From Prinia subflava (lineage: Eukaryota; Chordata; Aves; Passeriformes; Cisticolidae): 64,000 nt of DNA. The stretch lies in NCBI RefSeq assembly GCF_021018805.1, contig NW_026960614.1:806001-870000 (forward strand), in the 5' to 3' direction. Positions 43,471 to 54,342 of the stretch are shown here, piece by piece; positions within the stretch are counted from its first letter, which is position 1, and each line of letters starts with the position of its first letter. Both the position numbers and the translations under genes were made by a program. The notes beneath the pieces were generated by a model. That model made no database searches. It had not been told where the DNA came from and saw only the letters and a list, made by a program, of their open reading frames with translations.

Positions 43471-45863
43471 CCAGTTTTAAAAAAGAAAAAAATTAGCCAT
43501 AAAATTTTCAATAGCAAAATATGATTTACAGTAAGAAAATGAGACTGTTCTTCTCTAGAAAAGTGCACACGCAGTGGGCTTGAGGTATGAACATGAAGGC
43601 ATTAGATGAACATTTGCTTTGACAAACAAAAAACCACCATCAAGAGACAAAACTGCAGTGGGTCTCTGGAAACCCATGTTTCATCAACATCACCAAACCC
43701 ATTAGCATCTTTCCCTCAGGAATCTGCCAGGAATCTCCACAATCCAAACCGACTGCTGAAGTGAATGAACTTAAAATGAAAGGATGATGATGTATTTTTA
43801 GCAGGAAGCTTCTTGCAGTGATTTCAGTGCCAGCTGTATTTAAACTGGCTTAAAAGACAACACAGTACCGGATTTCTGTGCCACAAAACCTGACATGCTA
43901 TTCAATCATGGGTTTGATTTTTCTCCTCACAAGGACAAAAATTAACCAGGAGAACCACATTTCCAAAGATTAGTCTCTGCAGCAAAACCTGCTTTTTCTT
44001 GAGCAGCTCTTCCTACCTGGGTCGACATCCAGCAAAATTCTAAACATTTAAATACAATTGTCATAGCAGGAAGTCTTAAAATAGCAAGCATTTTCCAAGG
44101 CTCTTATGAAGCAAATAAAAGAATAAGAAACCAAACTAACAGAAGAATTTTAAATTTGATAAATGCCAGATTTGTCTGAGGAATCTTTGTGGCACTGGGG
44201 ATGTCTCACCAGTTCCTTGAGAGACACAGGGGAGCCAGCACGAAGGCGTGTGGAGCCTGTTTGGTTTTCATTTGAATGCACGCAACTCTTCCCCTCTTCT
44301 GAAATTTCTGCTCCTGAGCCAGCTACTGAAAGTCAAACAAGGTTATCCTCCTTCAGTGGCTTATTTTTTTTTCACCTCCTCTCTTGTGCTTCTACCACAA
44401 AGCCCCAGTGGTGGAAGCAGTCTCAGCGTGTGTGTGGGGTCTGGGTCTTTGGGATGCAGGGTGTCTGCCTTGAGTGCTCCATGCCAGAGGAAAAGAATCT
44501 CCTGAGCAAGACCTGGGCTGGCTGGCAACTGCTCTCAAGTTTATCAAACAAAGATGCTCCCACCAGATATGCAGAAATGGGAAGGCTCCACTGGTACAGG
44601 TAAAACAATCACCCCTAGAAAATGAACCTGAGGTGACAATTTTTACACTCAGTTACTGAAAAGGATTCTTGTCAAGCACTCCTTTCTGTGTCAGTAAGGT
44701 TTTAATTACTGTACTGTAGCTGTAAATATTCAGATGCATTTACAAATATTTTAACTTGTTGCTTCCAGGAGAAGAGGGATCAACTTAAACTCCATCTGCC
44801 TGTTGGTGATGAGAAAGGTTGGTTAAAACAGGATAGGAAGAGCTCACACAGTTTAATTATGACTCCTGAAGCTCTCTATTTTAAGTAAATGAGTTACGAC
44901 TCCAGCATATTTAAGAATACAACAACATAAAGTGAACATTTCTGAAATGACGACTGCGAAGGGAGGCACAAGCTGTTCTCAAGCTCATGGGATGCTGGAG
45001 GTCCCTCCAGTCACTTCACCGGCAAATCATTGCACAATAGCAGGGCTGGACTCACAAACAGCACTGATACTGGAACCACAGCACACATCTATAAATGGAA
45101 ATATCTCAGTCTCACCAAACTTTGGAGACTTGTTTTGTTTCTATGGGTTGGTGATCGTTTACATTCAAGTTTTCTGAAAAAAGGTGAGAAGAAAGAATTT
45201 AGGATTAAGCTCTTACACTGATCTCAGGAGGACCTTGGGCAGTTGCTCAGCTGAGCATTCAGGTCAACTGCCTCACTGGCAACACACAGAAGATCCTGCA
45301 AGTCAATCTAGCTGAGGCAGAGGCTCATTTTTCCTGGCATTTGTACCTCTCTGCCAGAGGGAAGTATCTATCCCTCTGCTAAATGCAGCAACCACTGAAG
45401 GGTTCATTCCAGAAATAGAGCTCCCTGAGCACTGGCAGAGTCACCAACGTTCCTTTGGAAACTGTGTCACTCTGGAGAAGGTGGAAGGAAGAAAAACACC
45501 CATCACTTGTCAAGGAAGACACAGTGGCCCAAGATATGATTTAACTGCCAACAAATTCTGCAGGATAATTTTCAACCAGACCAAGCAAGTGCCGAACCCA
45601 AATGTGATTTTTGGAAGGTGCCATTTGTGGCAGAATCCCAGAGAGAAGCAGAGGCAATATTAAAAGCATCAGTTACGAGACAAGTACAGGGTTGACTATG
45701 TGCATTGTATAACATCCTGATTCCCTGCATCCAGATACATAATCTGGAGTATAATTGGTTCCAGAACTTTTAATTTCAGTGGAAAAGAACCCTATATGTG
45801 TCACTGGACTCCAGGGAGCAAAACTGCAGCTTCTTGGTGATGTGGAGATAAAACACTGAGATG
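43471..45863. other. intergenic, nothing recognised
   Basis: Sequence between ERV-D and ERV-C. Short open frames show no protein character, and no repeat termini were recognised. Confidence 0.4.
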
Positions 45864-45869
45864 CTTTCC

Positions 45870-46268
45870 TGCAACCAGGGTCTCTAATAACTATATGGAA
45901 GCTGGACAGAGCAACGCAGAACACAACCAATATGGTGAAGTCATACGTTCTCCTCTTTATTCCCAAAATGGCCAGTTATATACAGTTTCAAATAGTTTAC
46001 AGTTGCAGGTGTTTTCTAATTGGCATTCAACGTGAAAAGGAATGCAAACAATCTCAGTTTAAGGTAGCTACCATAATTCTACTCTAACTATCCTATCCAA
46101 TCCATACACACACCTTAACCTAAATTCTAACTGCGCCACAGGCTTATCTACTTCTACACAAGCCCAAACCTGGGGCCCAGCCGGCCCAAACCTGAGGCCC
46201 AGTTTGGGACAGCTCAAACCTCATTCCATAATACGTCACGTCCATGTTTTCTAAGAAATCCTGTTACA
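45870..46268 (-). repeat. ERV-C 3' LTR
   Basis: 399 bp, TGTAACAGG to GGTTGCA on the - strand. A polypurine tract (GCAAAAGAGGGAAT on the - strand) abuts it at about 46269-46282. Confidence 0.93.
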
Positions 46269-46289
46269 ATTCCCTCTTTTGCTTTTTGA

Positions 46290-47507
46290 GCTATCCAAAC
46301 TGATTCTAAGGCACAGCTGGTTACTTTTTGCATACACTGTAACAATCAAGGCACAATAATTAAAACAACTATAATAACAATAAAAATCACCACACCAAAA
46401 CGGATCAAATCTTTGATCCACCCAGTGAAACCCCATGACCTGAGCCATTTGTCAGTGTCAACAACTACAAGTTTTTTCATGTTGCTTTTCAGCTGTGACA
46501 GCTGTTTGTAAATTGATTGAGAGAGGTCTGACAAGTTCATGCAGCACATGCCTTCAAACTCTTCACATCCATGCCCTTGGGCTAAAAGGAGAAAGTCAAT
46601 TGCGGCCCAGTTTTGAAGAACTGCATGACAGATGTCGTTAACATCCTTGACAAGCTCACTAAAGATATTAGATGTTATATTAATTTGTTTTCCTGTCCAG
46701 CAGGCTAAGTTTTTTAACTGTGTGAGAGCTTGTGCCGAAGCAACTCCTGGGGCAAGGAATGATGCTGAGATTACAGCTGTCTGTTGCTATAACTCTACCC
46801 TATCTTTACAATTGGGGCTTAGTTGAGACACACTGTGTTTGGCTCGTCGAGTCTTCTGAGACAACCCAAAAACTTGATGAATGCTGGGAGCAAACAATGT
46901 TAATTTGCCAAAATAACATGGACCTCCTAAAGCTTCTTGGGGAATTGCAGACCAGGCTCTATCTCCACAAATGAGAAAGATCACTGATGGCAATTTTCTT
47001 GCTGCACCTTTCAACGGTGTCACAGACTCAGTCCAATTGTTACAATACTCAATGTAATTAAAATACAATGGGGACCTGGGAGACAGCCAAGTGTTGCCAT
47101 TCTTCAGTTGCCTTTTGTCCACAATCAACAAACTTGAATTCATAACAAAGTGTCCAAAGATCAAACAGTAATTCCCTGGTACAGAACCCAAAAGGTGGAG
47201 CCCTTGGGGCTCAGTATTAGCAACTCTAAGCAACGGCAACAGCTTGTGTTCCCAAAACACTATTTGGATCAATTTTGACTTGAGACCAAATTCTGAACTC
47301 TGTCATGGAGTCTACTGGGACTCGAATCAAACAAGTCCGAAAAGGATTTGATGCTGTAGTTAAGGACAAGGAAAATGAATCTTGGCTAGTTTGGTTGGCC
47401 CAAGTGACCCATGTATTTTGTCTTGGGTCAATTTCAAGCACTCCTGATCCTCTTTCTACTAAAGCACTAGCTAAAACAAGCATTCTGATTCCCACCATTC
47501 TATTCAT
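46290..47507 (-). pseudogene. env: ERV-C env remnant
   Basis: The leader and N-terminal surface domain read at 47507-47226 (MVGIRMLVLASALVERGSG). The frame then changes to 47272-46787, which holds FLICGDRAWSAIPQEALGGP and a decayed basic site (KTRRAK). The transmembrane part shows CEEFEGMCC, a C-X6-CC motif, near 46545-46570, and a membrane anchor (VVIFIVIIVVLIIV) near 46350-46400 before a stop. It is the same env type as in ERV-A. Confidence 0.85.
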
Positions 47508-47768
47508 CGTGTTGGTTGTCTTGTTTAGTTCTATTACAAAGAAAAAGGAAAACCAAAAAACAACTGGTTATTACTTAACAATAAATATTAAAAATAACTT
47601 ATCACTTATCTTAATCTTATAACTATAACTATATAACTATTTTTCTGATTTAAAAAGTCAATTTTCAGCAGTCTCAGGTTCATCACCAGGTGCTCCAGGG
47701 AAGTCGCTGCTGTCACTGCGGTTATCACTGTTAGCTGCTATTTCTGACTGGGGGCATGCACGGGTAAA

Positions 47769-50354
47769 TCAGCTTGGCACCCAAACAGGTCCTGCTTCTC
47801 CTGTAGAAACACACATATAACCACGACCATTAAACAACACAGGACTCGGTCCCTGCCATTCACCTATTTCCATGTTCTTGTGATAAACATAAAGTCCTGG
47901 AATTGCCTGTGGTCTTCCCTCTTTCACTGCATGATGATCTATCACAACTGCAGGCTCTTCTCTTCCTTCTGCCAAACACAAATAGTTTAAAGTGAACAAC
48001 ACCTTGGATAATCGACTAGCTACATCAGTGTCATCATTTGTTTTTGCTTTGCTAAATATTCTTTCAGGGTATGATTAGCTCTTTCTATAATAGCTTGACT
48101 AGTGGGAGAGTGAGGGATCCCGGTGGTATGTTTGACTCTGCACTTCTGCATAAATTTAGCAACTCGCTGACTGACATAGGCTGGACCATTATCGGTCTTG
48201 ATTTCTACAGGCACACCCATCACTGCAAAACAGGCACATCGGTGTCTTTCAACGTGCAAAGCTCTTTCTCCTGATTGTGCTGTGGCCCAGATAAATTTAG
48301 AATAGGTATCAACAGTGACATGGACATATTTCAATCTTCCAAATTCTGGAACATGAGTTACATCCATCTGCCACAATTCTAAAGCTTTCATTCCCCTTGG
48401 GTTCATGCCCAGGCCAAGGCCAGGCCCATGATGGCTACACTGAGGGCAGGCACGCACAATCCCTTGTGCATCATTCAGGGGAATCTGAAATTGTCGCTGC
48501 AGGGCCCTAGCATTTTGGTGGAATGTTTCGTGACTGTCACGAGCCCTCACAAATTAGTTCTGTGGAGGGACATGGGCCACGCAACTGACTGCAGCGTCTG
48601 CTCGTGCGTTGCCTTCTCCTAAACCGCTGTTGCATTGATGGCTGCGAATGTGCATGACACAGAAAGCATTCTGACGCTGATTCAGCATGCTTTTTAACTG
48701 CAAAAACAGTTCTCCAAGACGTTGATTCTGGGTTTTCCAGATGAGTGCATCCTTAATTCTTTGCACAACTCCAACTACATATAAAGAGTCTGAAACAACA
48801 TTGAGTGGTTCTTTGTTCCAGGTCTGCAAAGCCTAACACACTCCTCTCAGTTCAAGGGTTTGCAGACTGTCTCCTGCTTCATTCTTAATTAAATGTTGCA
48901 TCCATTGTCCTTGCTGTTGCCACACACACAGAGCCCTTCTTGTTTTTCGACCGGCATCAGTAAAAACTGTTCTTCCTTCAACTGGCTTCAGGGAACACAA
49001 AGGTCTCTCTAGCCACTGATAGCGAGTGATTAGAGTCCACATCGGGCCTTTTGGCTGCTGGTTGTGAACCACACCTGTAAAACCCAGCAATGCTTCTTGC
49101 ATTGCCACAGAATGTCTCAGCTTCCACTCTAAATCTTCACTTCTCACAGGTACACAGATGTCTGGTGGTTCCTTTCCATCTATCTCTACAATTCTGTCTC
49201 TGCCCTTTTTTATCAATGCAGCAAGAGCATCTGTTCTGGTCATGACATGGCTCTTTGGTTGCACAGGTAAAAACACCCATTCTAGTAAACTTGCTGTTGA
49301 CCAAAACTTAGATCGTTGTTCCCCCTTTTTCTTTTGCCATTGAAAAACAGTGGCAAGTGGACAGGCATCGGCATTGGATAGGAAGAGTGACAGTGGGAGA
49401 TGTTCCACACGGCGAGCACTCCAACCACGTTGTAGCTTTTCCGACACCTGAACCAAGGCTCTTTGCTGCTCGGGGGTACATTCTCGGGGGCTGTTGGCAT
49501 CACCACCATGAAGCCATGGTAAAAAATGGTTGTAAATCATCATTGGTGATTCCTACAATGATACGAACCCATTGCAGGTCCCCAAAAAGTTTTTGAGCAT
49601 CATGCAAGGTGGAAATGTTGGTGTGTAAAGTGACCTTCTGTGGGCGAATCTGTGCATCTGTTATCAGCCAACTTAAATATTTCCAAGGAGCTGATCGCTG
49701 TATTTTTTCTGGAGCTACAATCAGTCCACAATGTTTCAATTGTTAAATCAACCAGCCTAAATCTGTTTCTGCCAATGGCTGTTTGGTGGCAATAAGAATA
49801 TCATTTACATAATGGTAAATCATCGCATTTGAAAAATGCTGGCAAATTGGTTGCAAGGCCAAATCAACAAACAATTGAGACATGGTGGGCGAGTTGCGAC
49901 CTCCCTGCGGTCACACGGTCCATTCATATCGTTTTGCTGGGGCTGCTCTGTTAACAGATTGCACAGTGAAGGCAAAGCGTTGAGTGTCTTGTGGATGAAG
50001 CGGGATGGTAAAGAAACAGTCCTTCAGATCGATTACAACAATCTTCCACCCTTGAGGTATCATAGTTGGTGCTGGCACACCAGGCTGCAAAGCACCCATT
50101 GCCTGCATTTGTTCATTGACCTTTCGGAGATCGTGTATCAGTCTCCATTTTTCCAATTTCTTTGGGATAACAAAAATTGGCGTGTTCCACAGACTCACAG
50201 AGGGCTGAATGTGTCCAGCTTCAAGTTGTTCTTGTACTAGTTGTTTAGTAATTTGCAGCCTTTCTTTGGTCATTGGCCACTGCTCAACCCATACAGGGGT
50301 TTCAGTCAACCAGGTAATTTTCAGAATGGGTGGCTGCTCTGCAGTGGCCATCAA
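47769..50354 (-). pseudogene. pol: ERV-C pol remnant (RT, RNase H, integrase)
   Basis: RT starts near 50354 (LWNTPIFVIPKK, DLRKVNEQMQ). The YxDD box near 49800-49820 reads YHYVNDILIA, so one catalytic aspartate codon is AAT. RT continues in broken frames to 48833. RNase H spans about 49000-48554 with the TDAG and SDSLYV motifs. Integrase (48550-48020) has HETFH...CPQC, the Asp in WQMDVTH, the Asp in TDNGPAY and the Glu in AIIERANH, so its three acidic residues survive in one frame. The C-terminal domain reads at 48002-47769 (VLFNGRGYMCVS). Stops and frameshifts disable the whole. Confidence 0.88.
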
Positions 50355-50700
50355 GAAAAATGCTGGTCAGTGGTTAAAACCATGCCAAGTTGAGAAAGCA
50401 CATCTCTGCCCAACAGTCCTGTAAGCTTTTTAGGTAGACGTATAACGTAGGGTTGATTCACGATAACTTGATTGTCCTCGAAGATGGTGCTGATAGGATC
50501 TTTGCTTATCGAGGGGACTGTCATTCCACCCACTCCCACAACGTGGGTGCAGGGAGATAGCAAAGGCCAATCAGACGGCCGGAACATTTGATTGATGATG
50601 GAAATGTCTGCGCCGGTGTCAAGCAGTACTGTCAGGGTGATGCTGTGGGAACCACGCTGTAATTGAACCGTCCTGGTTGGGCGATCTTTCAGGCTTATTG
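50351..50700 (-). pseudogene. pro: ERV-C protease remnant
   Basis: The aspartic protease active site LTVLLDTGADIS reads near 50640-50590. It is followed by GVGGMTVPSI as the flap region and GLLGRDVLSQLG near the C-terminus. The frame is continuous with the tail of the dUTPase, after a stop at about 50774. Confidence 0.8.
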
Positions 50701-50709
50701 TAAAATGGA

Positions 50710-51080
50710 CATCATGGCCTGTTGACCCAAAGCTTCTGTCTTCTCTTTTCTTTTCAGTTGGTTCTCTTGGTCGTTGTCAACGTGGTAAAATGTTTTCAAA
50801 TGCTATAATTTGAGCGATCCTGCTTCCTTTCGGAATTGTCACAGGTGATTGCAAAGCATAAGCCATTATTTTCACTTGTCCAGTGTAATCTGCATTGATG
50901 ACTCCTGGAAGCACGATTACGCCTTGTCTGCCTGTGGAGGATCTTCCAAGAAGCAATCCCCCAACTAAAGAAATTGTGCTGTACATTGGACCATACACAT
51001 TGGTGGGAACGAGGGTCACTTCTTTATCTTGTAAGGTAACTTCTTCTGCTGTTGTTACATCCATGCCGAGGCTTCCCCAT
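50710..51080 (-). pseudogene. ERV-C dUTPase domain
   Basis: A retroviral dUTPase that in life hydrolyses dUTP to limit uracil incorporation. Motif 1 reads GSLGMDV, motif 2 GRSSTGRQG, motif 3 with its tyrosine GVINADYTG, and motif 4 PKGSRIAQII. The glycine-rich motif 5, DRSFGSTG, survives but lies after a stop codon at about 50774. All five motifs are recognisable, unlike the relic in ERV-A. Confidence 0.85.
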
Positions 51081-51099
51081 GTGGCAGGCTTGTTTTTAA

Positions 51100-53293
51100 C
51101 TAGGAAACCACTCTCGGGGTCTTCTGGGTCAAGGCATTGACTTGTCTCCTGGTGCGCTGCCTTAGCACGCTGGCTTTGAAGTTTCCCTGCTTCCGACAAA
51201 CTTCAGAGGCATGAGTGTCTAGGTTGCATTTGTGACACCACACAGTCTTTTGACAGACGCGTCTGAAATGGCCTGTCTCACCACACCAAAAACAAACAGT
51301 GCTGGGTGCTGGTCTTGTGATGTTGCTGGGATGGTGGACGTTGCCTCCCGTCAATGAAGCTGCAATGATGTGTCCCTGTTGCTGCATCGCATTCTGCATG
51401 TCCGCTGTGAATGCTGCTGTTTGGTTGTTTTGTTCAGCTGTGGTAGCCCTTACTAGCATTTCATCAACTGCACAACCTTGAGGGAGAGAAGCTAAAACGG
51501 TTCTGGTACATGAGTTAGCATTTTCAAAGGCAAGGGAACGAAACAGATGTTCTTGCACTTCCGTAGGTAAGTCTTGGGCATCTTTCAAAGCAGCCGAAAG
51601 CCAGTCAATAAGTTGCCCATATGGTTCCGTAGCTCCTTGCTTAATGTTAGCATATGATGCAGAGTTGTTTTTTTTTTTTTTTTCTGGAACTAAGAGTAAA
51701 GCTTTTTGAGCCAATGCTTGAGATATCTGATGGATTTCAATTGGAAAAGTGAATTGAACATTGTTTGTAGCGTATGGTCCTTGTCCTGTCAGCATATCTG
51801 GCTGGAGCCCATAAAATGGATCTCCCAGCATTTGATGTCTATTTGCCTCTTCCGTGGCTAAACGTCTCCACTCTCATTCAAAAATGAGAAACTGTTAGGG
51901 TGTTAACAATAGAGATGCAATGCTGGAACAGTCTGCTGGGCAAAGTACATCAGCTGTGAAGATGTACTGAATTATATTTCTGGCCGCTTCTGACCTGACT
52001 CCATAGGTAGAAACTGTTTGCTTGGCTGAATTTAACACTTTCCATTCGTGGGGCTCCCATCGAGCCTGATTCTGCTCTATAATGACTGGGCAAGCAATAG
52101 AATTGGCTACTTTAAGGTCTCCTTCTAAAATTGCATCTTTTAAAATGCCTGCCCAGTGCCTCTGAATTGGATTTTGTTGGGTGGCTGGCAGCGCCATCTG
52201 CTGTGCAGCAGGAGAAAATGACGGGTCAGATTGAAGAGAAGACAAAGCTGAAAAATTTTTCAGTTTTTGTGGAGAAATTTGGGACGCTGCAGCTGTTTGC
52301 TTTCCAAGTTGGCTTTGGCGATTTGACAGTTCAGCAAGTTTAGCTATTATTTGTTGCAATTCATCTGAACGCTATAATTTTTCCTGTGGTTGCGGTGTGC
52401 CGTGGATATCGGGTTCAGAGCTTTCGCCCTCCGACTCCGAATCAGTCAGGGGGCATCGGGCTGCAATGATTTGCTGTTGGTGGGTGGCTGGCTGCACCGC
52501 TGCCAGCGGCAGCGTCGAGACCGACCGGGTCCAGTTTTCCGGAAGTGGCAGCGGAAGTCGCCATGTTTCTTTTGGTGGTTTGAGTCACATGTGCCTGCAC
52601 CATCAGTGCGCCTGGTGCCGCCCCTCTCTCGTCACCGCCCTGAACTCTGCTTCTCTGTTGCATCTCTTGTGCTGGCCCCGCTCCACGTTCAGCCTCGCCT
52701 GTCTCTTTATCTTTCACCACGCCCCCAGATTCTGGCGTCTGCCGCACTTCCCGTTTGCTCTCAGTCTCTCTAACCGCTGGCAGGGGAGCTTCCGGTGTTC
52801 GGTGTTCGGCTCGTGTGGCTTGTTACTGAGTTTACCACGTCCCTCAGGGAGGAGCAAACTGGGGCCGCGTTCCCCTTAACTGGATGTGTGGAATTAATAC
52901 TGAAAACCTCGCAACCCTAGAAGGTCTCTGCAGTTCTTTTGGCTCAATGGCGGCCACTTCCGATTCAGACCCGGGTGCCTCCAGTGCTTGGATTGCTGCC
53001 TGGGCTGCTATTCGCTCAGCTGCGAACACTTGTAAGGTATTTATAACTTTTTTCCAAACCGCGCTAGCTCTGTAGCTAGTTTACTTTCTTTTCCCCTGGA
53101 AATGGCTGAATCTCACAGCATCTCGTCTATTTCCTTCCCTTCTGCTTCACTAAAAAAAAAGCGATGGTTGGCTTAACTTTCCTTTCTTTCTGGACCATAG
53201 AGCTAATTGTTCTATGTCAGTTTCTTTTACTTTTTCGCCTCTTTTAGAGACAATATTTGTGAGAAGCTGCATTGCTGCATGGAACTCCTCCAT
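51100..53293 (-). pseudogene. gag: ERV-C gag remnant
   Basis: Gag starts at the ATG at 53293-53291 (MEEFHAAMQLLTNIV). It changes frame repeatedly through a Pro/Ala-rich middle region and reads capsid at 51831-51100. Nucleocapsid has two zinc knuckles, CFWCGETGHFRRVC and CHKCNLDTHASEVC, both with C-X2-C-X4-H-X4-C spacing. A T-run at 51668-51682 on the + strand lies in the capsid-coding part. Multiple frame changes make it a pseudogene. Confidence 0.85.
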
Positions 53294-53498
53294 TTTTTTT
53301 ACTTTTATTTTTTTGTTTCACGCCACGGCCCCTTACCTCTCCTTTCCAGTGTGTGCCGCTGTTTCTCTCCAGATGAAACCAGACGGATCATGCTCCAGCT
53401 TCTAGCTCTGTGAGCTCGTCACAGCTCCGTGTCCGGTTTGGATACTCGGTCTGAACTTTGTTCACGGTGCAGACACAAGCGCAGAGACTTTTCCCTGT

Positions 53499-53655
53499 AT
53501 TCAAGCGTAATAAAACCGCATTCAAGCAAAATCCATATTTAAATGAAAAACAAAAATTCAAAACCCCGCATTCAAGCGAAAAGAAACCCCAATCCACATT
53601 CAAGCGTAATAAATCCGCATTTCAGTGTAATAAAACTGCATTTAAGCAAACAAAA
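53499..53655 (-). repeat. degenerate short tandem repeats in ERV-C leader
   Basis: On the + strand, ATTCAAGCGTAATAAAACCGC and degenerate versions recur about seven times, with units of about 17-35 bases. They lie between the primer-binding site and the gag start, in the untranslated leader. Confidence 0.7.
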
Positions 53656-53657
53656 GA

Positions 53658-53675
53658 GTCCTTGTTTGGGTGCCA
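53658..53675 (-). promoter_or_regulatory. ERV-C primer-binding site, lysine-tRNA-like
   Basis: On the - strand it reads TGGCACCCAAACAAGGAC, two bases after the LTR end. It differs from the complement of the tRNA-Lys(UUU) 3' end at three positions, all G to A, two of them in CpG contexts. Confidence 0.75.
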
Positions 53676-53677
53676 CA

Positions 53678-54076
53678 TGAAACCAGGGTCTCTAATAACT
53701 ATATGGAAGCTGGACAGAGCAACGCAGAACACAACCAATATGGTGAAGTCATACGTTCTCCTCTTTATTCCCAAAATGGCCAGTTATATACAGTTTCAAA
53801 TAGTTTACAGTTGCAGGTGTTTTCTAATTGGCATTCAACATGAAAAGGAATGCAAACAATCTCAGTTTAAGGTAGCTACCATAATTCTACTCTAACTATC
53901 CTATCCAATCCATACACACACCTTAACCTAAATTCTAACTGCACCACAGGCTTATCTACTTCTACACAAGTCCAAACCTGGGGCCCAGCCGGCCCAAACC
54001 TGAGGCCCAGTTTGGGACAGCTCAAACCTCATTCCATAATACGTCATGTCCATGTTTTCTAAGAAATCCTGTTACA
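53678..54076 (-). repeat. ERV-C 5' LTR
   Basis: 399 bp, identical in length to the 3' LTR. Five visible differences are at the 3' terminus (GAAACC versus GCAACC), at three CpG sites and at one other C/T site. Confidence 0.93.
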
Positions 54077-54164
54077 CTTTCCCACAATTTGAATGCACAT
54101 TCTGCTTTGCAAAAGCAGGGAAAGGAACGGATACAGATAAATAACTATTTCACTCTCCTCCAAC

Positions 54165-54342
54165 AGCATTAATTGACCCAGAGAGGCTGTGGACTCCCCA
54201 TCCCTGGAACTGTTCAAGGCTGGGTTGGATGGAGCTTGGAGCAACCTGGTTTGGTGGAAGGTATCCCTGCCCATGGCAGGGGGTGGAACGAGATGGTTTT
54301 TAAGGTCCCTTCCAACTCAACCCATTTCATGATTCTATGATT
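54165..54342 (+). repeat. CR1 LINE 3' end
   Basis: Contains the typical 3' block: TGGATGGAGCTTGGAGCAACC, then a GGTATCCCTGCCCATGGCAG-like block, then GTCCCTTCCAAC. It ends in ATTCTATGATT. It is 5'-truncated, as usual for CR1. Confidence 0.9.

Larger units (their letters stand above)
45870..54076 (-). mobile_element. ERV-C: young class II (betaretrovirus-like) provirus
   Basis: An 8207-bp provirus reading leftwards: 5' LTR (53678-54076), primer site, gag, dUTPase, protease, pol, env, 3' LTR (45870-46268). Both LTRs are 399 bp and I count five differences between them. A perfect 6-bp target duplication, CTTTCC, lies at 45864-45869 and 54077-54082. The genome order with dUTPase upstream of protease, two zinc knuckles and a lysine-tRNA-like primer site fits betaretroviruses. 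The Env is of the alpharetroviral C-X6-CC type. All genes carry several stops or frameshifts despite the low LTR divergence. Confidence 0.94.

Noticed and set aside
44163..44603. 146-codon + strand open frame in the ERV-D to ERV-C gap
   Set aside because: No domain, no conserved motif and overlapping open frames of similar length. I cannot distinguish it from chance.
53499..53655. Possible CRISPR-like array
   Set aside because: Repeats are degenerate, spacing is irregular, and the host is a vertebrate. It is a retroviral leader repeat.
53458..53895. + strand open frame with repeated FKRNKTAFKQ-like units
   Set aside because: It is antisense to the ERV-C leader and LTR. The peptide repeat follows from the DNA repeats and has no start or promoter context.
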